Assembly (NCBI RefSeq): GCF_032854445.1
Contig: NC_088295.1
Span: forward strand, 95,847,805-95,907,804
Source of the DNA: Liolophura sinensis
Lineage: Eukaryota > Mollusca > Polyplacophora > Chitonida > Chitonidae
Direction: 5' to 3'
DNA length: 60,000 bases
The notes below the pieces were generated by a model. That model was not told the DNA's origin and did no database searches. It saw only the letters and a program-made list of their open reading frames with translations. Positions 1-11,000 of the stretch are shown one piece after another. Both the position numbers and the translations under genes were made by a program. Position 1 is the stretch's first letter. Each line of letters opens with the position of its first letter.

Positions 1-290
1 TAATAACCTTGGCCGTGTGATACCTGAGGAAGATCTGATGAGCCGTAAGAACTGATCAAAACGAGACTTGTTACTCCGCCCAGTCGTACATCTGGGTTTG
101 GACAACGTAGATGACAATAACCTTGGCCGTGTGATATCTGAGGAAACTCTGATGAGCCGTAAGAACTGATCAAAACGAGGCTTGTTACTCCGCCCAATCG
201 TACATCTGGGTTTGGACAACGTAGATGACAATAACCTTGGCCGTGTGATACCTGAGCAATATCTGCTGAGCCGAACGCTCAGTCCTTCCT
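1..290. repeat. 114-bp tandem repeat, about 2.5 copies
   Basis: The phrase aataaccttggccgtgtgat recurs at 2, 116 and 230, giving a period of 114 bp with few differences. The third copy decays after about 262. The array may continue left of the window. A related phrase (gtccgtgtgatatctcc) reappears near 2155, on the far side of the next array, so the two blocks may once have been continuous. Confidence 0.85.
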
Positions 291-606
291 CTAGGTTTGG
301 ATAATGAAGCTGACAATAACCTTTCCCAACTCATATATGGGTTTGGGCAATGCACAAAGCTATAACCAACTATGGGTCCATTTCACCAGTTTGTCTAAAC
401 ACTAAATGACAAGGAAGTAAAGAGATCATCAAATTTTGAGGTTCATCTATCCCCTAACTTACCTGTATTTTGACAAATGAGCAGGGAATTACTTTGCAAG
501 TGTAATGATTGTAGAACAACTGGTGATAATTTACCCAAATTTACCTAAATCCAGTTTAAAATTTACCGTAATAATAAAGGCGTTAAAACTGTTCGATTTG
601 TTAGGT

Positions 607-2118
607 TTGTTTTCCCGCTGGTTCATCTGGAAGTCGTCCCGCTGGTTCATCTGGAAGTCGTCCCGCTGGTTCATCTGGTTGTCGTCCCTTCTGGTTTATC
701 TGGTTGTCGTCCCGCTCGTTCATCTGGTTGTCGTCCCCCTGGTTAGTCTGGTTGTCCTTCCGCCGGTTCATCTGGTTGTCCTTCCACTGGTTCATCTGCT
801 TGTGGTAACGCTGGTTCATCTGGTTGTCGCCCCTTCTGGTTTATCTGGTTGTCGTTCCGCTGGTTCATCTGGTTGCCGTCCCGATGGTTCATCTGGTAGC
901 CGTCCCGCTGGTTCATGTGGTTGTCGAGATTTGTCGTCCCGTTGGTTCATCTGGTTGTCAAGGTTTGTCGTCCCGCTGGTTCATTTGGTTGTCAAGGTTT
1001 GTCGTCCCGCTGGTTCATCTGGTTGTCAAGGTTTGTCGTCCCGCTGGTTCACCTCGTTGTCGTTCCATTTGTTCATCGGGCTGCCGTCCAGTTGGTTCAT
1101 CTGGTTGTCGAGGTTTGTCGTCCCGTTGGTTCATCTGATTGCAAGGTTTGTCGCCCGCTGGTTCATTTGGCTTTCGTCCCGTTGGTTCATCGGGTTGTCA
1201 GGGTTTGTCGTCCCGCTGGTTCATCTGGTTGTCAAGGTTTGACGTCCCGTTGGTTCATCTGGTTGTCGTCCCACTGGTTCATCTGGTTGTCAAGGTTTGT
1301 CGTCCCGCTCGTTCATCTTGCTGTCGTCCCACTGGTTCATCTGGTTGTCAAGGTTTGTCGTCCCACTGGTTCATCTGGTTGTCAAGGTTTGTCGTCCCGT
1401 TGGTTCATCTTGTTGTCGTCCCGCTGGTTCATCTGGTTGCCGTCCCGCTCGTTCATCTGGTTGTCAAGGTTTGTCGTTCCGCTGGTTCATCTGGTTGTCA
1501 AGGTTTGTCGTCTTGTTGATTCATCTGGCTGTCGTCCCGCTGGTTCATCTGGTTGTCAAGGCTTGTTTCCCGCTTGTTCATCTGGTGGTCGAGGTTTGTC
1601 GTCCCGTTGGATTATCTGGTTGTCGAGGTTTGTCGTCCCGCTGGTTCATCTGGTTGTCGAGGTTTGTCGTCCCGCTGATTCACCTGGTTGTCGTCCCGCT
1701 GGTTCATGTGGTTGTCGTCCCGCTGGTTCATCTGGTCGTCGTCCCGTTGGTTCATCGAGTTGTCGAGGTTGGTCATCCCGCTGGTTCATCTGATTGTCAA
1801 GGTTTGTCGTCCCGCTCGTTCATCTGGCTATCGTCCCGCTGGTTCATCTGATGGTCAAAGTTTGTCGTTCCGCTCGTTCATCTGGCTGTCGTCCCGCTGG
1901 TTCATCTGATTGTCAAGGTTTGTCGTCCCGCTCGTTCATCTGGCTGTCGTCCCGCTGCTTCATCTGATTGTCAAGGTTTGTCATCCCGCTGGTTCATCTG
2001 ATTGTCAAGGTTTGTCGTCCCGCTCGTTCATTTGGCTGTCGTCCCGTTGGTTCATCGGGTTGTCAAGGTTTGTCGTCCCGTTGGTTCATCTGGCTGTCGT
2101 CCCGCTGGTTCTTCTAGT
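607..2118. repeat. 24/34-bp compound minisatellite
   Basis: The core tcgtcccgctggttcatctg plus gttg is 24 bp. Many units add tcaaggtttg, making 34 bp. Because 34 is not a multiple of three the reading frame rotates, yet the plus strand is almost stop-free in all three frames, giving overlapping ORFs of up to 292 codons that I regard as repeat by-products. No splice signals or conserved domain are visible. It lies downstream of the minus-strand gene. Confidence 0.9.
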
Positions 2119-3587
2119 TGTCGATATTTTGATGTCTTAGCACGTCACTACCTCGTCCGTGTGATATCTCCAGAACTGACTGACCGACAGCTTGACCCAA
2201 TGTTATTTGTGGTTAATAACATTGGGTCTTAACAACTGATCGGCTTTTGAAAAGTCTCTCTGTTCGTCTGTCCACTTGTCGGGATTATGGAACTGAACAA
2301 GACTATAACCTTATAGTATTTGCTCTCCGTAACTACTGTCTGGGCTAATCAAATATGACTTGAAGCTAAATTACATTTTCGTGACTATTGTCTGGACTGG
2401 ACATTTTATTCTTCGACCGCCTGCTTTTACAACCGTATGCAGAACAGCAAACCAATTCGTGGAGAAATGGGATATGGTTCTTCTCACTCTTGTAGCTTTT
2501 TTAACACTTTTTGAACTATATGACGAAGCTCTGACAGCTCGTAAAGATTGGATTTGTATGACGTAATTGAGCGGAGACTACTCTTACGACCCAAACTGTC
2601 TGTATTATAAAGAGATGGCTTGTTCGAAATACACGACAGTTTAGCCGCACAAAAAAGTAACCAAAACCAGCAGAGTTTATTTTTCAACAATTCACTAGGT
2701 TTAACAAGAACAGATAACAAGACTTATACAAATACTTAAGTACTTAAGTTTAACAAGAAAGGACAGCAGTATCTAAACAAATACTAAAGTACTTACATGT
2801 ACAACGGTGTCAAGTCCAAACGGACGCATGTATTCCACAATATATACCACACAGGCATAAATGCACAGAGGCAATATCCACAAGAGGAAAAATCCACAGT
2901 ATAACTAAGTGTATGACGAAATATACACAAAATTCCACAGACAGGGTCCGTGTACTAATAAGCACTGTGTATACAAGAGCACAAATTAAATATACAAGTT
3001 CAGACTGAACAATTGCTCGGTGGAGATAGGATATAACAAAGCCAGAGGCTATAAAGACACCAAAATTCAGCACAAAAGGCCTACTAAAGTAATACACAGC
3101 GAAAGCATCCAAAACTCTCAATAATTCTCTTTCTCCTCCTTTGACCTGCTTTCATAGGTCTTATACAGACTGGTGGAATTTTCTAGAATAAGAAAATTCT
3201 TGAACACTTGTTGTAAACAAACAGGCCCCGAACTGAGCGTATTCTGGAACATTCTAAGGCAGAGGCAGACGCTGAACTCAGCATATGTAAACAGTGGCAA
3301 ACTAAATTTAGAAGCTAACGGCAGTTGTTCACATAACACTACCAAGTGCTGGCGGCAAAAATGCATAAAACCAGCCTCATTATCTCGTGATTTTAAGTGC
3401 CATATTACTCAGATGAATGTGACTCTTTTCACTATTTTTTTAGACTCAATTTAAAAATGTACACAGGGGTAGCTAATTACGCATAAATAATAAATCTGGA
3501 AACTAATCCTTTAAAATGTCGCCTTCCGCTTAACTCTTTGCGCCTCTGCACAGAAAAAGCTCGGCTACGGCTTTCAGTCATGTTGAG
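2119..3587. other. Unique AT-rich sequence, no gene recognised
   Basis: No splice-bounded exon or recognisable protein is seen on either strand. Short ORFs here, such as a hydrophobic one at 2810-3121 on the minus strand, lack any supporting context. A perfect hairpin sits at 2195-2227. Confidence 0.6.
2195..2227. other. Perfect 12-bp inverted repeat (hairpin)
   Basis: ACCCAATGTTAT and ATAACATTGGGT are exact reverse complements separated by nine bases. It lies just beyond the 24/34-bp array. Function is unknown; it may be a remnant of a transposon end or a chance structure. Confidence 0.7.
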
Positions 3588-3733
3588 TACGCGGGAAGGT
3601 CTGCAGCAACCTGCGGATGGTGGTGGGCTTCCTCCGGACTCCACCCGGTTTCATCCCACCATAATGCTGACCACCATTTTATAAGTGAAATATTCTTGAG
3701 TACGGCGATAAACACCAATCAACAAAACAAATA
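3588..3733 (+). mobile_element. 5'-truncated tRNA-derived SINE
   Basis: The segment matches the 3' half of the full-length SINEs at 51672 and 56769: gcgggaaggtctgcagcaacc, ccaccataatgctg, then tattcttgagtacggcg and a caccaatca tail. The tRNA-like head is missing. Divergence is moderate, so this is an older copy. Confidence 0.85.
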
Positions 3734-5419
3734 CAGTCATGGTGAATTCAACGTATCTCATGAAACGCTTTGGTTTAATTTTAGAACAGGTAATAAAATA
3801 AAACAGTGGGGAAAAACATTTCAGGCTTCGCTCCGAGGGTAAAAATGACTGAAAAATACAGTTTTCTTAAGGCCCCAGCGGTCAGTCCGGAAAATAAGTA
3901 TCTTGTTATGATGACGTCAACGATGAGCCCTGCTAAAAATAACTGCATGAGGGAACAGGCCGAATGGGGGTTGGAAAGAGACTGAATGAGACAAATTCTT
4001 TATTTGTCTTAGAAACACAATCAATGTTTAAAAGTTTCTTTTCACGTATCCTTTAACCTTAAATTGGATTATATGACGAGTGCAAAACAATAGCCGGAAG
4101 GTGACATTTTGTTAGTCACGTTGTCACCCATCAAGCTATATATACATGTATAAGCGTCAAGTCCGACATTCATATACTATTCGTAGTCCGTAAAAGGCGT
4201 TCCAAGTCGATAATCGCAAGATCCATTTCCAAAACAACGTTTAACACTAACTCCCAAAGACAAAGGTATGTAAGAAATTATACAAATAAGAAATAAAGCC
4301 GATAACACACAAGAGAGAAGCGGTCATGAACCAAACGCCAGATAACAAGTGATATTAAAATGGCTGCTTCTCTGTCTTCCTCACACTGTTATAAGGTAAT
4401 ATTTTATCTTAGATGTTGCGTTTTCGAAATACCTATTTCAAAGCGGAGACAGATGTTGCATTTTTGGGGTAAAATGGAGCGTTTGACATCTGGTCAACTG
4501 CAGAATACAGGGCTGAACGGAACGATGGCCGCAATCGGTTTCCGAAGTAATTAACGACAGAATGAATGAATGATTATGGCTTAACGCCACATCGGCAGTA
4601 TTTCAGCCATATCGTGGCGAAATCAACGATAGAACATCCATCTCATATTAATGTTCCTTACACGAATCCTAAACCTGAGTTTTTATGCTTTTTTCAGATA
4701 CCACAGTTAGATTACATCAACCGTTAAAAACTGAACACAGACGCCGACACACCGGGTAGGACATTAGCTCCCATCGTACTTTCTACAGACGAACTAAAAT
4801 GAAGGTAAACTCCGAGAAAGGCCATGCTGACGAGACGGGAACCATTGATTAGACATTATTTATATTTGGTGGGTTTGACAAAACCCTCAAGGTAAGTTGG
4901 AATAAGCAGTCATATTTTAAAAAACGTTATAGGTTACCATGGTAACGGCGATCATCTTGAAAAAAGAACGACAACCTTAAAAAAAGTTTTTACAAAGAAC
5001 TATAGCACCTCTAGATGAAGTAAAAACATAAAGAATGGGGCGAGAGAAACGGTTTATCAGATTTCACCAAATGTCTGTTCCGAAACACAAATATTTGTGA
5101 AAAGTGTTAATCTGCAACTAGCCACTCGTTTGCATGGCAATTACTGGCACAACATTGAAGGTCAACAGACTATCAGCCTCTGTCAGTGTCAAAATATTGC
5201 TTCTGTAGACACGTGTCATATTAGTGAATTTCAGTTAGAAGAGTTGCTAATGTTTTTTTTAAAAATGCATTGTGATTTAAATATCTTTGAAATGCACCAA
5301 CTTTAATATAGTTTTAACAATACTGAATATGTTTCCTGCTGTTTGCTCTGATATGTCTCAAGTGTATAGCTCCCCCCGCCCACCCTCCCTCCAGCGTTGT
5401 ACTTTCTCCCCTCCTGCCT
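3734..5419. other. Unique intergenic sequence with one repeat fragment
   Basis: No convincing exon was found. A TATA-like run (gctatatatacatgtata) occurs near 4135 but has no gene beside it. A dispersed-repeat fragment is at 4555-4637. Confidence 0.5.
4555..4637 (+). mobile_element. Fragment of a second dispersed repeat family
   Basis: The motif aatgaatgaatgattatggc followed by atttcagccatatcgtggcg resembles the tail of another short interspersed element seen in molluscan genomes. A shorter copy of the same motif is embedded in the 41-bp array at 48471-48506, which shows that it is dispersed. The full element is not present here. Confidence 0.6.
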
Positions 5420-6390
5420 CTATGACTCTGAAAATTCAAACTTTCTGGCATCTTTTTGCTTTTTACGAATCTTCTGTGCAGCCTTAGCAGACAGTCGTAC
5501 ACTGTCTGATACTCTACACATGTCAATATCCATCGTCCTGACACTTTCAAGAAACAAGTTGTTCCCGATGGAGTTCAGACATGTAGTCAGTCGTGCGCTC
5601 CCTGGTTAATGTGCTGAATATATGAGAAAACACAATTCTTCAGAAATTTGTAATCTCACAAATACAGCCTTTGGGAAAAAGGCCAAACCTTCCCAAACAA
5701 CACTCTATTCACCAGATCTAGCTCTGTCACTCATTCATGAATTCGTTGGACTGCAACCACAATACCCCAGTTCAAATATGTACTTTTTCTCCACGTTTTC
5801 AAGGCAGTTGTTTATTTGCTATGTCGCGTTGCCAAAGGCACCAAGAACCGGGACCTTTAGGGCATCTGTGGTGACGAGGCTCTTCATCAGTTGATACACA
5901 CTGAAAAAAAATGATGCCCAAATGGCACTTCGCATTTACCCTGTTGTTTTCCCAGTGTTGCTCCTGACAGCTTTATCATAGTATTTTTCCTAGTTTCTCT
6001 GTTTTCTGGATGTTACGCAAAGCTGTGCCTAGCCTTTTAGAATTGATTTGATTGATACATTCTACTTCCTCAGTCTCTTGGCCATCTCAGCCATCTTCAT
6101 CACCAACACGTCAAAGAGACTTAAGTCACCATCTGACAAAAAACCAGTATATCGTAGACCATTTTTTTTCTACGGGCCGAGCACACAAACATGATGCTTC
6201 CATTACATTTGATGACCCATTGCGTTTACACTCATCATTTGCCTTATGACGAGTCTTCAAATAAATCCTCACCAATGTCATTTCAGATTCCCAGTTGCAA
6301 CATTTCTGACAATAGGTACTTAGCACTTGTGTCCAGAACTAATCCAGTGAAAAGATCCACAACTGAACCAACTCCATAATAAGATCTGTG
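5420..6390 (-). pseudogene. Decayed Mutator-like transposase gene
   Basis: On the minus strand the order of conserved blocks matches the Mutator-like (MULE) transposase domain proteins common in marine invertebrates, but in shifting frames. They are a YGVGSVVDLFTGLVLD block near 6320-6385, YCQKCCNWESE near 6290-6320, DECKRN..SS..MEA near 6190-6240, a GD-containing block ending KRLRK at 6066-6140, STDEEPRHHRCPKGPGSWC near 5830-5900 followed by QRDIANKQLP, and a Lys/Arg-rich tail (KAAQKIRKKQKDARKFEF) ending in a stop at 5420. Frameshifts between blocks and an internal stop after KQLP show that it is dead. The family assignment is from memory of these motifs. No terminal inverted repeats were identified. 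An intact cellular gene was considered, because two of the frame breaks can be mimicked by splice-like sites, but the matches in alternate frames argue against it. Confidence 0.75.
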
Positions 6391-7249
6391 ACCCTTGACT
6401 TTAAAGGGGAGGAGGGGGAGGGGGAAGATTACATCAGTGAATATATCGACCGCTGATGAGCTTTGTTACCCGTCACCAAGGTATCGCGACGGATTCATGA
6501 TAACACCGGAAACGACATTGTGAACTCGTCGTCCAATGAAAGAGCGTTATTGCTCCCATCGGGCTATTCCGTAAACTGCGCGTTATTTATGCAAACAAAT
6601 GACCTATTTACGGAAAGCAACGAACTCGGCTGGACCAATCATAGCTGCTTGCTGCTAACTTGACCTCACGGGTTTGAACTCGCCCTCCATATAAGGTTAT
6701 TCTCGTACATTTTCTGCTCTTTCTGATGACGATTTACGGGCGAAATTTAAAGCATTTTCTTATTTGGTACATACAGTGTGACAGAAGAAGTCAACCTTTC
6801 TTTTAGTATGCCATATGTCAAGTTAAATGCTGTTTTCCTTTGTGAACACGAGGTGATACGCGAGTGATTTATCAGCGTTTTCTCAGAGGAATTTTATGAC
6901 AAACACAACCAACCAACAAATGAAGAGAAATAATGCTTTTCTTCATAAACACCACACATATTAACTACAAATTGACAGTAATTCGAAAGTCTGATGTATT
7001 TACTGGCCCTTTTCACAAATTTTTGACAAATTCCACCAAAACTTACGTTTTCTTGTCACCTTCTTCTCTATGCGGTGTCATTGAGGTATAAGTTTGGTAA
7101 ACCTCGTTATCAGCATTCCAGACACAGTGTGACAAGACATGGAAAGACAGACGGACGGATACCAAGTGCTACGTCAATACCCCTCGACCAGTTTTGGCTA
7201 AGGGTTAAAAACACCCACATAGGTCTTTCTTTTTAGTTTCACTGGTCCC
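6391..7249. other. Intergenic; presumed 3' flank of the CCDC191-like gene
   Basis: No exon is seen. A G-rich run (ggggaggagggggaggggg) lies near 6403. A CCAAT/TATA-like arrangement (ggaccaatcata near 6633, ccatataagg near 6688) could be a plus-strand promoter, but no exon follows it. The true polyadenylation site of the minus-strand gene is not evident. Confidence 0.4.
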
Positions 7250-7930
7250 GTCTTACAGAGGTCCTCTGAGCTCTTAACTCTGTCAGGCACAGGTGATGAA
7301 GTCACAGGTTCCATCTTACAGAGGTCCTCTGAGCTCTTAACTCTGTCAGGCACAGGTGATGAAGTCACAGGTTCCATCTTACAGAGGTCCTCTGAGCTCT
7401 TAACTCTGTCAGGCACAGGTGATGAAGTCACAGGTTCCATCTTACAGAGGTCCTCTGAGCTCTTCACTCAGTCAGAGACAGTAGATGGAGTCGCTGGTCC
7501 CAACTTGTGGAGGTTCCCTGAACTCTTCACTCGTTCACAGGTTCCATCTTACAGAGGTCCTCTGAGCTCTTACATGTAACAGGAGCAGGCGATGTAGTCC
7601 CAGGTTCCATCTTGCTGAGGTCCTCTAAGTCCTCTGAGCTTTCCTCTCTGTCAGGGACTGCAGATGAAGTCACTGGTTTCTTCTTGTGAAGGTTCCCTGA
7701 GCTCTTAACTCTGTCAGACAGCTGATGAAGTCACTGGTCCCACATTGCTGAGGTCCTCTGAGCTCTCCACTCTGCCAGAGACTACTGATGAAGTCACTAG
7801 TGCTGACTCGCTGAGGCCTCTCAGCTCTTCACTCTGCCACGGATTGCTGATGAAGTCATAAGTACCCACCTGCAGAGACCCCCTAAACTCTCCACTACCA
7901 AAGACTACGCCCCCTTAGCTCTCCACTCTG
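7250..7930. repeat. 63-bp array derived from the stop-codon end of the last exon
   Basis: Four near-identical 63-bp units at 7250-7500 are followed by more diverged ones up to the stop codon at 7931. Units share ctctgtcagg.....tgatgaagtca with the end of the last coding exon (ctctgtcagggactgctgatgaagtca at 7927-7953), that is, the codons for DFISSP and the TGA. The period is a multiple of three, which leaves an 89-codon minus-strand ORF with a 21-residue repeat; this lies beyond the gene's stop and is probably not translated. If transcribed it forms the 3' UTR. Confidence 0.85.
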
Positions 7931-8069
7931 TCAGGGACTGCTGATGAAGTCAGGTAACAGAGAGGCTACTTTCCGTCTCATGTCTGCCTTCCTCTTCTCC
8001 CGTTCAGCCTCTTGCTTTCTGTACTCTGGATATTGTCTCCAAATCTTCAGCATCTTCTTCTTGATGCGC
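7931..8069 (-). CDS. CCDC191: CCDC191-like, last coding exon (exon 17 of model)
   Basis: The acceptor is tttttttgacag|GCGC; the exon completes a Trp codon split with exon 16. It encodes RIKKKMLKIWRQYPEYRKQ followed by EAEREKRKADM, then RRKVASLLPDFISSP and a TGA at 7933-7931. The RRKVA..LPDF ending is a motif I associate with the C terminus of CCDC191 proteins. Multiple degenerate copies of its last 25 or so bases continue downstream. Confidence 0.8.
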
Positions 8070-11000
8070 CTGTCAAAAAAAATATTCACACAATCATATT
8101 TTCAGTCCTGTCTGCCTGGCTTGATTAGCTGTGCACAAACAGCGTCTGTCTGGCTTGTTCAATATTAGCTGTGCACAGTGTCTGTGTGGCTTGTTCAAGA
8201 TAAGCTGTACACAAACAGTGCCTGCCTGACTTCACCGACATTAACTGTACCCCAACAGTGTCTGTCTGGCTTATGCCTGCCTTGCAGTGTCTGGCTTGAA
8301 CAACATTAGTTGTAAACATACAATATTCGTCTAGCTTTTTCAACCTTAGCTGCACACAAACAGTACCTGGCTTGAACAACATTAGTTACATGTCTTGCTT
8401 CACCAACATTAGCTGTACACAAACAGTACCTGTCTGGCGTGTTCAACATTAGCTGTAAACAACCAGTGTCTGCCTGGCTTCACTAACATTAGCTGTACAC
8501 AAACAGTGTCTGCCTGGCTTCACTAACATTAGCTGTACACAAACAGTGTCTGCCTGGCTTGTTCAACATCAGCTGTACACAAACAATGCCTGTCTCACTT
8601 CACCAACATTAGCTGTACACAAACAGTACCTGTCTGGAGTGTTCAACATTAGCTGTACACAAACAATGCCTGTCTCGCTTCACCAACATTAGCTGTACAC
8701 AAACAGTGTCTGCGTGGCTTGTTCAACATCAGCTGTACACAAACAATGCCTGTCTCGCTTCACCAACATTAGCTGTACACAAACAATACCCATTTGGCTT
8801 GACCAACATTAACTGTACACAAACCGAGTCTGTCTGGCCTGCCTACCCTATCTTAGTTAAAAGATCAAAGGCAAATAAAGAAATGCTGTGATCAATGTAA
8901 CAGTGTGTTTGTTGATGTTATGTGTACCCACCATTCACTGTGCTCACGAGCGTGTCTTTCCCTCTCCCACCCAGCCACTTTCTCCTCTGCAGTATGGTCC
9001 GCCCAGGCCACAAACACACGGTTTTGCAGGTTCTTAACAAAGAACCGCTCTGCCTTTTTCTCCAACAAAATCATAATATTCTTGTACTGAAAAAGACAAA
9101 CAGAAAGCATGCACCTAACACACTAATTGTAGCACACAAACATGCAGCACTGCTTCACCATAATACTTAACACACTAATTGTAGCACACAAACATGCAGC
9201 ACTGCTTCACCATAATACTTAACACACTAATTGTAGCACACAAACATGCAGCACTGCTTCACCATAATACTTAACACACTAATTGTAGCACACAAACATG
9301 CAGCACTGCTTCACCATAATACTTAACACAATAATTGTAGCTCACAAACATGCAGCACTGCTTCACCATCAGATACTTAAGCATCTCACCAGGTATTAAA
9401 GCACCTCACCATCAAGTAATTACTTACATTTTTCCACTGGCTAATTTACAAGAAGGTAGGTACTTATATTTTCCCACTGGTTAAGACACTGCTTCACCAT
9501 CACATATTGAAGTATCTTGGCAGAAGGTAGGTACTTACGTTTTTCCACTGGTTAAAGAACTGCTTCACCACCAGGTATTTGTGCATCTCATCTGCCAAGT
9601 CCCTTTTGCATGTCAGCACCTCTCTTACATGTGTGTGCCAGCCCATAAAAGATTTCCTGCCAGAGTATAGTGAGATAGCCATGTAGCACTCCTGACAAAT
9701 CTGCAGCTTCAATGTCAACATTACACTGTACATCCTAAATGGGTCCTGTATGCACAGTAGATCAGATAATGTTTATGTTTCAGAGACTCATCACAGCTGT
9801 TTGCCTTCAGAACACATAACCTTCAGAACATATAACCTTCAGAACACATAGTCTTCAGAACATATAACCTTCAGAACACATAGTCTTCAGAACATATAAC
9901 CTTCAGAAAACATAACCTTCAGAACATATAACCTGCAGAACAAATAACCTTCAGAACAAATAACCTTCAAAACACATACCCTTCAGAACAGTCTTCAGAA
10001 CATATAACCTTCAGAAAACATAACCTTCAGAAAACAAAACCTTCAGAACATACAACCTTCAGAACATATAACCTTCAGAACAAATAACCTTACTATTAAC
10101 CTTCTGAACAAAATGTGTACATGTCCCAGTGTAAGATAAAATCGTAACACAAATCTTTATTGTATGCATGAATAACTCAAAACCTTACCATGTACCTGCT
10201 TAACAGATAAGTTTACTGTGCACTTGAATAACACAGAGCCTTACTGTGTATCTGCATAATACACAACCATAGTGTGTACATTATTAAAACGCAACCTAAC
10301 TGTGCACCTGATTCACACACAACCTTACTGTGTACCTGATTAACACAAAACCTGAATAACACAAAGCCTTACTGTATAATACACAACCATACTTGTGAAC
10401 CTGAATAAAACGCAGCCTAACTGTGTACCTGCATAACACAAAACCTAAATGTGCACCTGATTCACACGCAACCTTACTGTGCACCTGATTCACACACAAT
10501 TTTATTGTGTACCTGCATAACACGAAACCTTACTGTGTACCTGATTCACACACAATTTTACTGTGTATCTGCATAACACGAAACCTTACTGTGTACCTGA
10601 TTCACACACAATCTTACTGTGTACCTGCATAACACGAAACCTTACTGTGTACCTGATTCACACACAATTTTATTGTGTACCTGCATAACACAAAACCTTA
10701 CTGTGCACCTGATTTACACACAACCTTACTGTGTACCTGCATAACACAAAACCTTACTGTGCACCTGATTCACACACAATTTTACTGTGTACCTGCATAA
10801 CACAAAACCTTACTGTGCACCTGATTCACACACAATTTTATTGTGTACCTGCATAACACGAAACCTTACTGTGCGCCTGATTCACACACAATTTTACTGT
10901 GTACCTGCATAATACGAAACCTTACTGTGCACCTGATTCACACGCAATTTTACTGTGTACCTGCATAACACGAAACCTTATTGTGCACCTGATTCACACA

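Noticed and set aside
505-1793. ORFs of 245 and 292 codons on the plus strand
   Set aside because: They arise from the stop-poor 24/34-bp minisatellite, whose unit length rotates the frame.
2810-3121. 103-codon hydrophobic minus-strand ORF as a membrane protein
   Set aside because: There is no homology I recognise, no splice or promoter context, and AT-rich sequence often gives hydrophobic readings.
5420-6141. A three-exon cellular gene on the minus strand
   Set aside because: Splice-like sites and phases fit, but the alternate frames give much better matches to Mutator-like transposase blocks, so it is a frameshifted pseudogene.
7198-7467. 89-codon ORF with 21-residue repeat as an extra coding exon
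   Set aside because: It lies beyond the TGA of the last exon, has no acceptor, and is explained by a 63-bp repeat of the exon end.
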